From the NCBI RefSeq assembly GCF_029581275.1, contig NZ_CP120742.1:7192501-7256500 (forward strand): a DNA stretch of 64,000 nucleotides, given 5' to 3'. The notes under the pieces were generated by a model. It was given only the letters and a program-made list of their open reading frames with translations. It made no database searches and was not told the origin of the DNA. This DNA is from Micromonospora sp. WMMD1155. Lineage in GTDB: Bacteria; Actinomycetota; Actinomycetes; Mycobacteriales; Micromonosporaceae. The position numbers and the translations under genes were made by a program. Below, in pieces: positions 47,060 to 55,732 of this stretch. How positions within the stretch are numbered: the first letter of the stretch is position 1; each line of letters begins with the position of its first letter.

Positions 47060-47520
47060 TCACGGCGTCGGCCTACGGATAGCAGCAACTTGGCGGCTCC
47101 AGTTGCTGACCGCGACGACCTTTACGACGTCACCAGTCTTGGCTGCCTGAACGAGGTACTGCCGCCCGTTCCGATCAACACCGGTGTACATGCCGACGTA
47201 GCTAGGTCGGCTCATCGTGCCGTCCGAGCCGGGGATGAAGATCAGGTCCCCCGGTCGCATCGCGGCCAGGGACGAGACGGCAACGCCGCTGCGCACCTGG
47301 TCGGCCGTGACCCGAGGGATTCGCAAGTTGCCTTCGGCCCAGGCAGCCATCATCAGGCCGGAGCAGTCGTAGCTGTCCGGCCCTTCAGCGCCCCAGACGT
47401 AGGGCTCGCCCCGCTGGGCAAGGGCGAGGAGACGACTGCCCTCAGCTGCGGGTCAGCCGGCAGACGGAAGCCGTCGGGAAGGCCGGCGTCGTCCAGGGGG
47501 CGGTAACCCGTCCCCGCCAT
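47060..47520 (-). pseudogene. NlpC/P60 endopeptidase gene, frameshifted
   Basis: The upstream frame reads YRPLDDAGLPDGFRLPAD and the downstream frame LAQRGEPYVWGAEGPDSYDC followed by SGLMMAAW; a frameshift near 47420 separates them. The catalytic Cys (DCSG) is present, but the usual His is replaced by Tyr (PSYVGMYTG). Such proteins are the cell-wall hydrolases of actinomycete conjugative elements. The loss of frame and His indicates decay. Confidence 0.75.
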
Positions 47521-47819
47521 CGCTGGTGCAGACGATGTTCATGCCGTCGCTGATCAGGACGACCAGCTGCCGTGCCTCGGGGCTGCCACTCCGCGTACGC
47601 GTCGGGGAACGCCGACCGCTGCACGGCCTGCGCGGCTCGAGTGAGCGGCGCACCCAGGTCGTCGGGGCTGACGCGGTCGCGATGCGAGCCCAGATCGCGC
47701 AGGCGTACGACGAGCTGCGCCGCCAGACAGGCGTGGCGGACGGGCAGCCCGTCGGACGTCTGAACGCCAACCTGCTCGGCTACCGGATCGTCAGTTACAC
47801 CGACGAGGAGGCCATTCTG
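47521..47819. other. Decayed part of an integrative element
   Basis: This ~300-bp stretch between the NlpC/P60 and integrase relics carries short gene fragments in several frames (for example RQLVVLISDGMNIVC on the minus strand and LRRQTGVADGQPVGRLNANL on the plus strand). None is intact. Confidence 0.4.
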
Positions 47820-48063
47820 CGCCTGTTGACCGAGGCACCGAACGGTTCGCGCTCGTTGAGCCAGCTCTCCAGCTCGGCAGCGACGCTGCCGTCGGCGCCG
47901 AGGTCCGCACCGCCGTAGGCGGCGCGGGCGTCTTGGCCGCGGTTCGGTTGGGGAACCCCTGCCGCTTGTGCTGGCGACGTCGCCCGTTGGCGTCGGGCGG
48001 GAGGTCGATGACGAAGAACCAGCGGATCTGGCCGTTGGCGAGGCGGTAGTTGTAGACAGCCAT
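47820..48063 (-). pseudogene. Tyrosine-integrase N-terminal remnant
   Basis: MAVYNYRLANGQIRWFFVID and LPPDANGRRRQHKRQGF are the N-terminal arm-binding domain of actinomycete phage/ICE integrases; a frameshift follows, then ADGSVAAELESWLNERE. The core-binding and catalytic domains are absent. Confidence 0.75.
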
Positions 48064-48181
48064 GCGGCTGCACCTCCGCAGTAACGGGATCGAGGGATGC
48101 AACCCACGTTAAGCGATCTCCGTTACCGCCAGCGTTACCGCAAGATCACACATGATCTTCTATATGCGCTGGTGAATACCA

Positions 48182-48225
48182 GTCGGGACGGCCGGATTCG
48201 AACCGACGACCCCTTGACCCCCAGT
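48182..48225 (-). repeat. 3' fragment of tRNA-Pro(GGG): att-site remnant
   Basis: On the minus strand the 44 nt begin ACTGGGGGTCAAGGGGTCG and contain GGTTCGAATCC and end GTCCCGAC: the anticodon loop (GGG), 3' anticodon stem, T-arm and 3' acceptor strand of tRNA-Pro. The 5' half does not pair and is absent. Next to an integrase relic this is the duplicated end of an integrative element. Confidence 0.7.
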
Positions 48226-48673
48226 AGTCCGGTGGCCCAGCGGCATGCTCACGCACGTTTGTCCAGGTCGCCGACAGTGTAAACCAGCCGAGTAAAGGGG
48301 TCGTCGCAACATTCCCCCGGCAGCGCCGCGCCGAGTTCGACCTGCAGGCGCTCGGCAACCGCAGCTTGCTGGCGCACCCGGGGACGAGACAGATCCGGGA
48401 CCGTGTCGATCTTGTCAAGCAGTGCGAGGCCCGGCGCCCGTTGGCTCCCAGCCTGCTGGCGGAGAGGGCTTGACGCCATTGACCCCGTCGGCGCTCGAAA
48501 CCTTCCGCATATGCTGGTGACCGCACCAGCGAAGAGCGGGGCCGCCCCGCGCTGGCCGCCGTGGTGCACGTTGACGGCAACACGCGGCTGCGCCAGCACT
48601 TCCCGCGAAGTCCGAGCATCTGGGCGGCTCCTCCCACATCAGTCGGGGATTACATGTCCAACATGGAGAAGCC
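48226..48673. other. Region between att remnant and NB-ARC/TPR gene
   Basis: No intact gene is seen. A minus-strand frame ending at 48249 (LDKIDTVPDLSRPRVRQQAA then LVYTVGDLDKRA) looks like the end of a small protein, and a plus-strand fragment (VVHVDGNTRLRQHFPRSP) precedes the truncated NB-ARC gene. This is probably the scar where the ATPase was cut. Confidence 0.4.
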
Positions 48674-50113
48674 GTGCAGACCCCGCCTGAGTTGATCGCG
48701 TTGTGCCCGGAGGCCGGGTCGCCGCGGCAGGCCGCTGCGCTGGTGTCGCAGCTCGATGGTGTGCCGCTGCTGTGCCGGCTGGCCGGTGCCTATCTGGCGA
48801 GGGCGCAGGAGGGCCGTGCTGAGGAGCCGATGCTCGGCACCTTCACCGGGTATCGGACCGAGGTGCTGCTGCGGGCGGGTGCAGGGCTGCGGCGGGACGC
48901 CGTGATCGGACTGGCATTGGAACGGCTGGACGACGACGGGCTGGGGCAGGCGCACACGCTCCTGCGGCTGTTCGGCGTCCTGCCGGATGCACCAGTGCCG
49001 TACCAGCTGTTGCTGGACCCGGTACTGCTGGCCGATTCGGAGCTGTTCGCGGGCCTGACCGGGCCGCATCTGGAGGCGTTGATCGACGGGCTGGTCGGGC
49101 TGGCGTTGGTCGAGAGAACCGTGGCGGGGACGCTTTCGGTAGATCCGGAGATTCGCGAATTCGCCAACCACGACGGTAAAGACTCGGGTCAGCGGCCGGC
49201 GCACGTCGCGCTGCTGGCGAAACTGATCATCCGCTCGCCGCGTAGCGAGGTGGCAGCCGCGGCTGCTCACGTCTTCCGGATCGTGGCCGAGGAGAGCGGC
49301 GATCCACGCGAGGTCGACGTGTTGGCCGACGCGTGCCTGCTCGTCGGTGACGCGCTGGCCTCGGATGGGCGATTCGGCGAGGCGCGAGTGCTGGGTGAGG
49401 CCGTAGTCGCGGGCACGCGGCGACTGCTCGGGCCGACCCATCACCGCACGCTGCTCGGCACCACCTTCCTCGCCAGCTGGACCGGCGAGGCGGGGGACCC
49501 GGCCGCCGCTCACGAGCTGCTCTGCGAAGTCGCTGCCGCCTACGGGCCGATACCCGACCCGGACGGCCTCGTCGCATTCGCCAACCGAGCGTACTGGGCA
49601 GCCAAGTCCGGTGACGTCGTCGCAGCCCGCGACGCGTACGCGGAACTGGTGCCGCTGCGGACGCTGATGACCCGACCGGATGACCCAGAGCTGCTCGTCG
49701 ACCGCACGGAACTGGCCCGGTGGACCGGCGTGGCTGGAGATGCCGTCGCGGCCCGGGACGCGTTCGCGGAATTGATGCCCCTGTTGACCCGGTTGCTCGG
49801 CCCGGACGACCCGGAACTCCTGAACCTGCGCGCGGAGCTCGCGCGCTGGACCGGCCTGGCCGGGGATGCCGCCACCGCCCGCGACGCCTTCGCGGAGCTG
49901 GTCAGGCTCAGGACGCGGCTGGCCGTCCCCGACGATGTGGACCTGCTGTTCTATCGCGGCGAACTCGCGCACTGGACCGGCACGGCCGGGGACGCGACAG
50001 CCGCGCAGGCCATGTTCATCGGGCTGCTCCCCGATTTCGTGCGGGCGTTCGACACGGACGCCGAGGATGTTGTGGCGCTCCGGGAGGCGATCATCCGGTG
50101 GGGGGGAAAGTGA
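48674..50113 (+). CDS. NB-ARC/TPR protein lacking its P-loop (5'-truncated)
   Basis: The 479-aa protein begins in what looks like the C-terminal helical part of an NB-ARC ATPase (QAAALVSQLDGVPLLCRLAG matches the GLPLAL region). The P-loop half is missing. It ends with four tandem TPR-like repeats of ~42 aa with the core GPDDPELLxxRxELARWTGxAG. A GGAG five bases before the GTG means it may still be expressed as a free sensor/TPR piece. Its last 23 bp overlap convergently with the first CHAT gene. Confidence 0.7.
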   Translation: MQTPPELIALCPEAGSPRQAAALVSQLDGVPLLCRLAGAYLARAQEGRAEEPMLGTFTGYRTEVLLRAGAGLRRDAVIGLALERLDDDGLGQAHTLLRLFGVLPDAPVPYQLLLDPVLLADSELFAGLTGPHLEALIDGLVGLALVERTVAGTLSVDPEIREFANHDGKDSGQRPAHVALLAKLIIRSPRSEVAAAAAHVFRIVAEESGDPREVDVLADACLLVGDALASDGRFGEARVLGEAVVAGTRRLLGPTHHRTLLGTTFLASWTGEAGDPAAAHELLCEVAAAYGPIPDPDGLVAFANRAYWAAKSGDVVAARDAYAELVPLRTLMTRPDDPELLVDRTELARWTGVAGDAVAARDAFAELMPLLTRLLGPDDPELLNLRAELARWTGLAGDAATARDAFAELVRLRTRLAVPDDVDLLFYRGELAHWTGTAGDATAAQAMFIGLLPDFVRAFDTDAEDVVALREAIIRWGGK

Positions 50114-53030
50114 CCTCGGCGTCCGGTCCGACGTGCACGTACGCCGCCCAGCAGGACGGCCGTCCCCGATATCGATCCCGGAGGGCCAGGGTGGCTGCGT
50201 TCACGGCGTGGGCCGGCCGTCCAGTGTGCAATCCGTCGTAGATCAGCCGTGCGGCGCGGCCCGCAACCGGGTCGGGGACCGGCCAGTACGTGGCGATGAC
50301 GTGGGCGAATCCGGCCAGTTGCAGCGCCGACGCGATGTGAATGTTCTCGTCCGGCAGGCGCGCACCGCCCTGGACGGTCGAGCAGGCAGACAGGTAGGCC
50401 AGGGTGCGTGCCGTCCTCACCCCGGCCGGTTGGCGGAGGAGTTCGCGAACCCGCAGCGGGCCATCGTGCAGCGTGAGGTAGCTGTCCGATGGCCGGGCCG
50501 CGTCCGCCGTTGCGTGGCCGGCGAAGTGCACCCAGTCGGCATCGGCGAACATGTCCCGTACCCGCGCCGTGGTGGCCTGCTGTCCCGACACCAGCTCGGC
50601 GGCCGCACCGAGGCGGCGATGTACCTCGTCCGCCTCACGGAGCGAGGCGGGCAGTCCCGGACCGTGCGGGTCGTCCGGTGCCACCACTGCAGCCCACTGC
50701 GGCACCCGGTGCGTGCCGACGGCCGTCAGGCTGCGCAGCGTGGGTGCATACGAGCTCACGACGCGATGGGGCGCGGAACGGGTCGTGTCATCGTGACCGG
50801 CAGCATGGATTGGCAGGAAGGAGAGCGCGCCGGTCGGCATCCACCATACGTGGCCGGTGGGGTCAACCCGGTCGAGGCGGTCGAGGACGGGACCGGCGAT
50901 CGTGTCCCAGAGCCAACCGAGCGTCTCCGTCAGGCCGGCGTCGGTGGGCCGGATCGACGCCGCCGCATGCCGAGTGATGTCTTCGTTCGTGAGGTCGGGG
51001 AGCGGAACGTGGTGGGTCGAGGTGCCGTTCACCAGGAGCGCGTCGCAGCGGTGAGCAGCCACGTTGATGATCGCGACCGTGCCGGGGCCGAGCCCGGCCC
51101 GCAGGTCCCCGATGCGCGGCGGACGAAGGAAGCGTTCCAGACCGGGGGTACGGTGGATCTCCGCGAGGATTGCGTCACGTTCCCGCACCGCGCGGTGCCG
51201 GTCGTAGACGGCGGATCGCTCGTTGCGCTGCGACGCCTCGATCAGGTCGTGGGCCGCGCCGAGGCGGTCCGCGAGATCGGATGCGCTGGCGCGCACCTCG
51301 TCGGTGCCGGCCGATCTGCTCAGTGCCTGGGCATAGAGCACTCCCCTGCCCTGTTCCAGGATTTTGACGGCGCCGTCCGGGTCGTCGAGTTCGAGTGCGC
51401 AGGCGGCCGCGGTGGTGGCCAGCGCAGGGAACTGGGTCAGCAGGCGTTCCTGGTCGTCACGGTCGAGGCCGGCCCAGGCGACGAGGTCGAGCAGCTCAAC
51501 GGCCCGGCCCAGCGCGTTGCGGGCACTGGGCCAGTCCGCGGCACGCGCCCGCAGGTGGCCAAGGTTCTGGGCGGCCATCGCGCGGGACAGAGCGGGCGCC
51601 ACCTCGGTGTCGGCGAGTCGGGTGTACGTCGCAGCGGCCTCCTCCAGGTCGCCGGGGCCGTCCCGCAGCTCTCTGGCGGCACCGAGGTTGAGCAGCGTGT
51701 CGGCGAGTTCTGGATCGTCGGGGCCTACGCCGGTAGTCGCCTGGGTGAGCACGTCGACGGCCTCGTCGATGACGGGTCCGAATCGGGCACTGGCCAGCAG
51801 CACCGCGCCGAGGTTGGCCCCGTGTGCCCGGTGTTCCGGCCGCCCGACCGGGGTTAGCGCGACGGCGGTCCGGAGCAGGTCCGCCGCACGGTGCAGCGAC
51901 TGCGGGTCGTCGGCGCTGACGCCTTTGCGGTGCAGCGCGTTGGCCAGTCCGGCGAGGTGGACGCCGCGTTCCGGATCGCCGGCGACCACCTCCTCCAGCT
52001 CCCGCACCGCCTCGTCGAGCGCGTCGGTGTCCATGACCGCCTCGAACCGGTTCCGGAGCGCGCCGGCGCGGTTCACCCGGTACGCGTCCCGGTCGGGATG
52101 ATCGGCCGGGAGCAGTCGGACGGCTTCGCCCCAGTCGCGGATCGCCTCGTCAAGGGCGGCGAGGGCACCGGTGCCGGCGAACGTGAGCCGGCCGGCGATG
52201 GCGAGCTGGTTGAGGTAGATAGGCCGGTCGGGGTCGTCGAGTTTCACCCTGCGCAGGCTGCGGCGTAGACGGCGGGCTGCCTCCGCCGCCGAGGTCCGGT
52301 CACCCGTGAAGATGGCCCGGCCGAGGAGCGCGCGTGCCAGCGCCGACGTGCAGCCGGGCACGGCGGGGTCGCCCGCCGGTACGAGATCGCAGGCGGCCTG
52401 GCCCGCGTCGACGGCTCCGTCGAGGTGGTCCCGGATCCCGGTGAGCTCCCAGGCCGCCATCAGGGCGCTACTGGTGTTGCTCAGGATCTGGGCCCGCGAC
52501 GATGGCAGGCGCAGAGCAGCGTCGCCGGCGGTGCGCGCGGCGGCTAGCAGTTCGGGGAGCAGTGTGACGTCGCCGGTACGTTCCATCTGGCGCATCAGAC
52601 CGAGCCCAAGGTTGGCGTGGGCGGCGAGGTGGCCGGGCAGGTCGGCGGCGGCGGAGCGCAGGAGCGGCAACGCCTCGTCGAGAGCCTCGGCCCGGTGGCT
52701 CCGCTCACTCTCTCGTACGAGGCACATGCCGAGATGGGTGCGCCAGAGTGGTGCCCGCGCATGGTCCCCCCGGGCCAGGGCTACGCGATACGCCCGCTGG
52801 GCGGCAGGCAGCGGCCCCGGGTCGACGGTCCTTTCGGAGAGCAGGTAGAGGGCATAGCCGAGCTCTGCGGCCCGGGCGGCCGGCGCCGCGCCGAGGTCGG
52901 TCAGCGCCGTCAGCCGGTCCACGGCGCGGGCAAGTGTCGAGGTATCGCTGTCGCGGTGTGCCCGCTGAACCAGCTCCATGACCGCCGGGAACTCGTCTGT
53001 TACATCGACATCGGACTGATCGGCGGTCAT
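50091..53030 (-). CDS. TPR-CHAT caspase-like protease 1
   Basis: The protein (about 979 aa) has an N-terminal array of TPR-like helices (to residue ~600) and a C-terminal CHAT domain with the catalytic His in WVHFAGHATAD (near residue 840) and Cys in LAYLSACSTVQGG (near 885). Supporting blocks are VWWMPTGALSFLPIHAAG and VVSSYAPTLRSL. The peptidase dyad is intact. The TTG at 53039 is an alternative start. It is divergent from the CATASP/CATRA operon with under 100 bp between, so the two are likely co-regulated; it is the probable protease partner. Confidence 0.93.
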   Translation of the reverse strand: MTADQSDVDVTDEFPAVMELVQRAHRDSDTSTLARAVDRLTALTDLGAAPAARAAELGYALYLLSERTVDPGPLPAAQRAYRVALARGDHARAPLWRTHLGMCLVRESERSHRAEALDEALPLLRSAAADLPGHLAAHANLGLGLMRQMERTGDVTLLPELLAAARTAGDAALRLPSSRAQILSNTSSALMAAWELTGIRDHLDGAVDAGQAACDLVPAGDPAVPGCTSALARALLGRAIFTGDRTSAAEAARRLRRSLRRVKLDDPDRPIYLNQLAIAGRLTFAGTGALAALDEAIRDWGEAVRLLPADHPDRDAYRVNRAGALRNRFEAVMDTDALDEAVRELEEVVAGDPERGVHLAGLANALHRKGVSADDPQSLHRAADLLRTAVALTPVGRPEHRAHGANLGAVLLASARFGPVIDEAVDVLTQATTGVGPDDPELADTLLNLGAARELRDGPGDLEEAAATYTRLADTEVAPALSRAMAAQNLGHLRARAADWPSARNALGRAVELLDLVAWAGLDRDDQERLLTQFPALATTAAACALELDDPDGAVKILEQGRGVLYAQALSRSAGTDEVRASASDLADRLGAAHDLIEASQRNERSAVYDRHRAVRERDAILAEIHRTPGLERFLRPPRIGDLRAGLGPGTVAIINVAAHRCDALLVNGTSTHHVPLPDLTNEDITRHAAASIRPTDAGLTETLGWLWDTIAGPVLDRLDRVDPTGHVWWMPTGALSFLPIHAAGHDDTTRSAPHRVVSSYAPTLRSLTAVGTHRVPQWAAVVAPDDPHGPGLPASLREADEVHRRLGAAAELVSGQQATTARVRDMFADADWVHFAGHATADAARPSDSYLTLHDGPLRVRELLRQPAGVRTARTLAYLSACSTVQGGARLPDENIHIASALQLAGFAHVIATYWPVPDPVAGRAARLIYDGLHTGRPAHAVNAATLALRDRYRGRPSCWAAYVHVGPDAEVTFPPTG

Positions 53031-53108
53031 GGGATCCAAAGCTACCTTCAGTGACGGTCCATGGTTGCGTGCCGTGTGTGCTCCGCACCTCCTCTACAGT
53101 GGGTCATC

Positions 53109-53465
53109 GTGGACGGACGCTGGGATATGGAAACGCTAGAAGACGCACTCGATGTGCTCAGTGACCTCCCGCAGTGGCGGTTGCCCGCGCCACACTGGGA
53201 GCGGATCGGGCCGATCCTCGACCAGATGGGGCAGGCGTTCGCGGCCGGCGACGACGAGGAGCTGCGCGACGCCACTACCCAGCTCGAGCTGTACGGGCCG
53301 GTCCGCGCCAACCGAATCGGTACCAAGGACGTCGACGGGCCCGATCCGTCGGTCACAGAACGTCAGAACCGTCTAGTGGACGAGATCGGAAAGGCCGTGC
53401 CGACGCGTTCGGCGAGCCGCAGCAGAGATCAGGACGGCGGCCGTGATGACCGACCGGCCGGCTGA
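53109..53465 (+). CDS. CATASP-like small protein (CATRA-associated)
   Basis: The protein (about 118 aa; ATG at 53061 is an alternative start) matches the small CATRA-system-associated family I recall from CHAT/TPR conflict loci: LPAPHWERIGPILDQMGQAF, DEELRDATTQLELYGPVRAN and VTERQNRLVDEIG. The family has no known enzyme activity and may be the protease substrate or an adaptor. It overlaps the next gene by about 20 bp, implying translational coupling. Confidence 0.82.
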   Translation: MDGRWDMETLEDALDVLSDLPQWRLPAPHWERIGPILDQMGQAFAAGDDEELRDATTQLELYGPVRANRIGTKDVDGPDPSVTERQNRLVDEIGKAVPTRSASRSRDQDGGRDDRPAG

Positions 53466-55113
53466 GCAGGAGTTCGTCGCCCACCTCTTCGCACCAGTGG
53501 ACGGCCTGCACGCTGACACCGCCCGCCGGCAGCTCGCCGGGATCTGGCGACAGTGCCGCAGCGAGCTCCAGATGACCGAGCCGATCCGAGGCGTACCGGC
53601 CACCGATCTTCCCGCGCGGTGGCCCGGCGTCGGTTCCTTCGACGTCATCGCCGCCCAGCAGGATCTCGGATCCGACCGCCAGGCCATCCTGCGGCGCAGC
53701 CACGACGTCCTCAACCTGTCGGTGGTCTTCGCGTCGCCGATCGGCGACGGCCGGGAGCGGCTCGGTCCGGCGGTCCCGTTCGGGTGGGCCGACTTCGCCC
53801 AATGGTGGCGGCAGCTCACTGTGAACGGGACCACGGCGATGCTCGGCGTCACGCTGATCTTCCAGGGCAAGACTTCCACACCGGACGCCGACCCGGTGCC
53901 CCTCGCCGACGAGGTCAGGGCGGCGCTGCCGGCCGATGCCGGCGACGCGCCGGGCTGGTGGCGTTCCGCGCGCCGCACCGATGACGGCTTCGTCGTATGG
54001 GAGACGTCGCCGGCCGGGGACGGCGCGGACCGGCGGCTAGTCGTGCTGGCCGGGTCGGACCAGGACCGGGTGCTCAGCGACTTCACCTGGTCCGACGGCA
54101 GTGTCACGATTCCGCCGCTGGGGCGGTACCTGATGCACGCCGCGAAACTGCGCTACGAATCCCGGGTCCGTGGTGACGGCTCGCGGCTGCGCGCTCTGCA
54201 CGCCACCGTCAGCGACCGCCTCGATTTGCGGCCTCCGCCGACGGACGCGCTGGCCGACGACGAATTGACACTGGCCGGCACTCTCGCCGATCTGCGTGAC
54301 CTTCTGCATACGGCGCAGATCGCGGTCGTCAACATGCAGGAGGCGCTCTCTCCCGCGCTGGTCGGCGACCGGGTCGCCGAGGCGGTCGTGAGACGGGTTC
54401 CCGACGACATCGCCTACCTGGAGAACCTTACCGAGCGACTGCGCACCGTCCGCCGTGTGCAGGCCGAGCGCGAGTCGCGGCAGACCGGGCCGCATCGGTC
54501 CGTACTCGTGGCGCCACCGCCGCCTCCGGCGCCGGCCGTCGCCGACCGGCTCGACGTGCGGATGTGCTTCGCGGTCGACATCGTCAGCTTCAGCAGCCGC
54601 TCCGGCCCGGCCAAGCAACAGGCGCAGACGCGGCTCGTCGAAATCATGCGCTGCACCCTCGGCCGGCTGAACCTGGACCTGAACGGCCTGCCCCGACAGG
54701 GTCTCGGTGATGACCAGAAAGTCATCCTCCCGGCAACAGAGCAACTGCACCACGCGTTACCTCGTCTCCTGGACGGGCTGTGCCAGGAACTCATGGCTGA
54801 CAACGAGACCTACCGGGACCACATCCGCCTGCGCGCATCGGCAGCGGTCGGAACGTTCGGTCCCGGCACGATCGGCTTCTCCGGGGAGGTCGCCATCGAG
54901 TCCGACCGGCTGCTCAATAGCCCTCAGTTGCGCCAAGCGGCCCTTGAGAACCCGGACGCCGACGTGGTGGCGTTGATATCGGACATCCTGCACCGCTTCG
55001 TCATCAAGCCGGAGTGGGCCCGGCTTCCGCCCGGCGCGCTGGCTCAGTGCCAGGTCGGCCTCAAGGAGTACACGGAACGGGCCTGGCTGTGGATCCCTCG
55101 AAACGTGACCTGA
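53446..55113 (+). CDS. CATRA-like protein fused to a C-terminal nucleotide-cyclase domain
   Basis: The protein (about 555 aa) has an N-terminal CATRA-type region (HLFAPVDGLHADTARRQLAG, LRRSHDVLNLSVVFASP, FGWADFAQWWRQL), a helical linker, and from residue ~365 a class III cyclase-like domain: the first metal-binding Asp in CFAVDIVSFSSR, the second in GLGDDQKVILP, a later Arg in IESDRLLNS, and the closing VGLKEYTERAWLWIP typical of actinomycete cyclase domains. The Asn of the usual NxxxR pair is not conserved. It is followed 61 bp on by a Pycsar effector gene, so a cyclic pyrimidine or purine nucleotide is the probable product. GTG 53443 is an alternative start. Confidence 0.82.
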   Translation: MTDRPAEQEFVAHLFAPVDGLHADTARRQLAGIWRQCRSELQMTEPIRGVPATDLPARWPGVGSFDVIAAQQDLGSDRQAILRRSHDVLNLSVVFASPIGDGRERLGPAVPFGWADFAQWWRQLTVNGTTAMLGVTLIFQGKTSTPDADPVPLADEVRAALPADAGDAPGWWRSARRTDDGFVVWETSPAGDGADRRLVVLAGSDQDRVLSDFTWSDGSVTIPPLGRYLMHAAKLRYESRVRGDGSRLRALHATVSDRLDLRPPPTDALADDELTLAGTLADLRDLLHTAQIAVVNMQEALSPALVGDRVAEAVVRRVPDDIAYLENLTERLRTVRRVQAERESRQTGPHRSVLVAPPPPPAPAVADRLDVRMCFAVDIVSFSSRSGPAKQQAQTRLVEIMRCTLGRLNLDLNGLPRQGLGDDQKVILPATEQLHHALPRLLDGLCQELMADNETYRDHIRLRASAAVGTFGPGTIGFSGEVAIESDRLLNSPQLRQAALENPDADVVALISDILHRFVIKPEWARLPPGALAQCQVGLKEYTERAWLWIPRNVT

Positions 55114-55174
55114 TCAGCACCCTACGCTCGATGGAGTCGGCTGAGTACATTGGGTCACATCGAAGGAGGTGACC

Positions 55175-55732
55175 ATGGCACCTGTGTTCCGCCACCGCCA
55201 CGCTCAAGTCCCATCACTCGACGCCCGACCTGATCCCGACACTGAGGACGCCTGGCGTGCCCTGCTGCTGATCGTCGAGTGGATCAAGCACGCCGAGAGC
55301 AAGGCCACCGCGACACTCGCCTCGGCAGGTGCGGCCGGTGGACTGCTCTACGCCCTGATCAACACGACGGGACGGCGCGGCGTCACGCTCACCGTCATCG
55401 CCTCCGTCTGCGCGGCCGCGACCGCCGTCGCTGCCATGGCCGCCTCCGTGGCCCTGGTGCCCCGCCGCGGCAACCGCTGGGAGCCCGGCAATCTGATCTT
55501 CTACCGCAGCATCACCGACCGATACGGCACCGACGCCGCCGGATTCACCAGGGCATACACCGGACTGCTCGCCGATCGGCCCGCGTTACTGGCCGCGCTG
55601 ACCCGGCAGATCTGGGCCAACTCCCACGTCGCCACACACAAGTACCGTGCCCTCAACGTCGCCGTCCTCGCTCTGGTGCAGGCATTCGCGCTGCTCGCCG
55701 TCACCGCCGCGATCACTCTGCTCGACAGATGA
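55175..55732 (+). CDS. pycTM: Pycsar-type transmembrane effector (PycTM, DUF5706)
   Basis: The protein (about 185 aa) has the DUF5706 layout: an amphipathic AWRALLLIVEWIKHAESKAT, two membrane helices (LASAGAAGGLLYALI and VASVCAAATAVAAMAASVAL region), the conserved GNLIFYRSITDRY and a third C-terminal helix after KYRALNVAVLALVQ. AAGGAGGT precedes the ATG with ideal spacing. In Pycsar systems this protein binds the cyclic nucleotide and disrupts the membrane. Its end overlaps CHAT gene 2 convergently by 20 bp. Confidence 0.88.
   Translation: MAPVFRHRHAQVPSLDARPDPDTEDAWRALLLIVEWIKHAESKATATLASAGAAGGLLYALINTTGRRGVTLTVIASVCAAATAVAAMAASVALVPRRGNRWEPGNLIFYRSITDRYGTDAAGFTRAYTGLLADRPALLAALTRQIWANSHVATHKYRALNVAVLALVQAFALLAVTAAITLLDR

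Noticed and set aside
48182..48260. Complete tRNA-Pro gene
   Set aside because: Only the 3' half is present; the 5' side cannot form the acceptor, D or anticodon stem.
49630..50030. CRISPR-like direct repeats
   Set aside because: The periodicity is the coding repeat of the TPR region (about 126 bp), not short repeats with unique spacers.
49866..51857. 663-codon plus-strand frame
   Set aside because: It is the shadow of the CHAT 1 gene, with Arg/Pro/Gly-biased residues and no domain.
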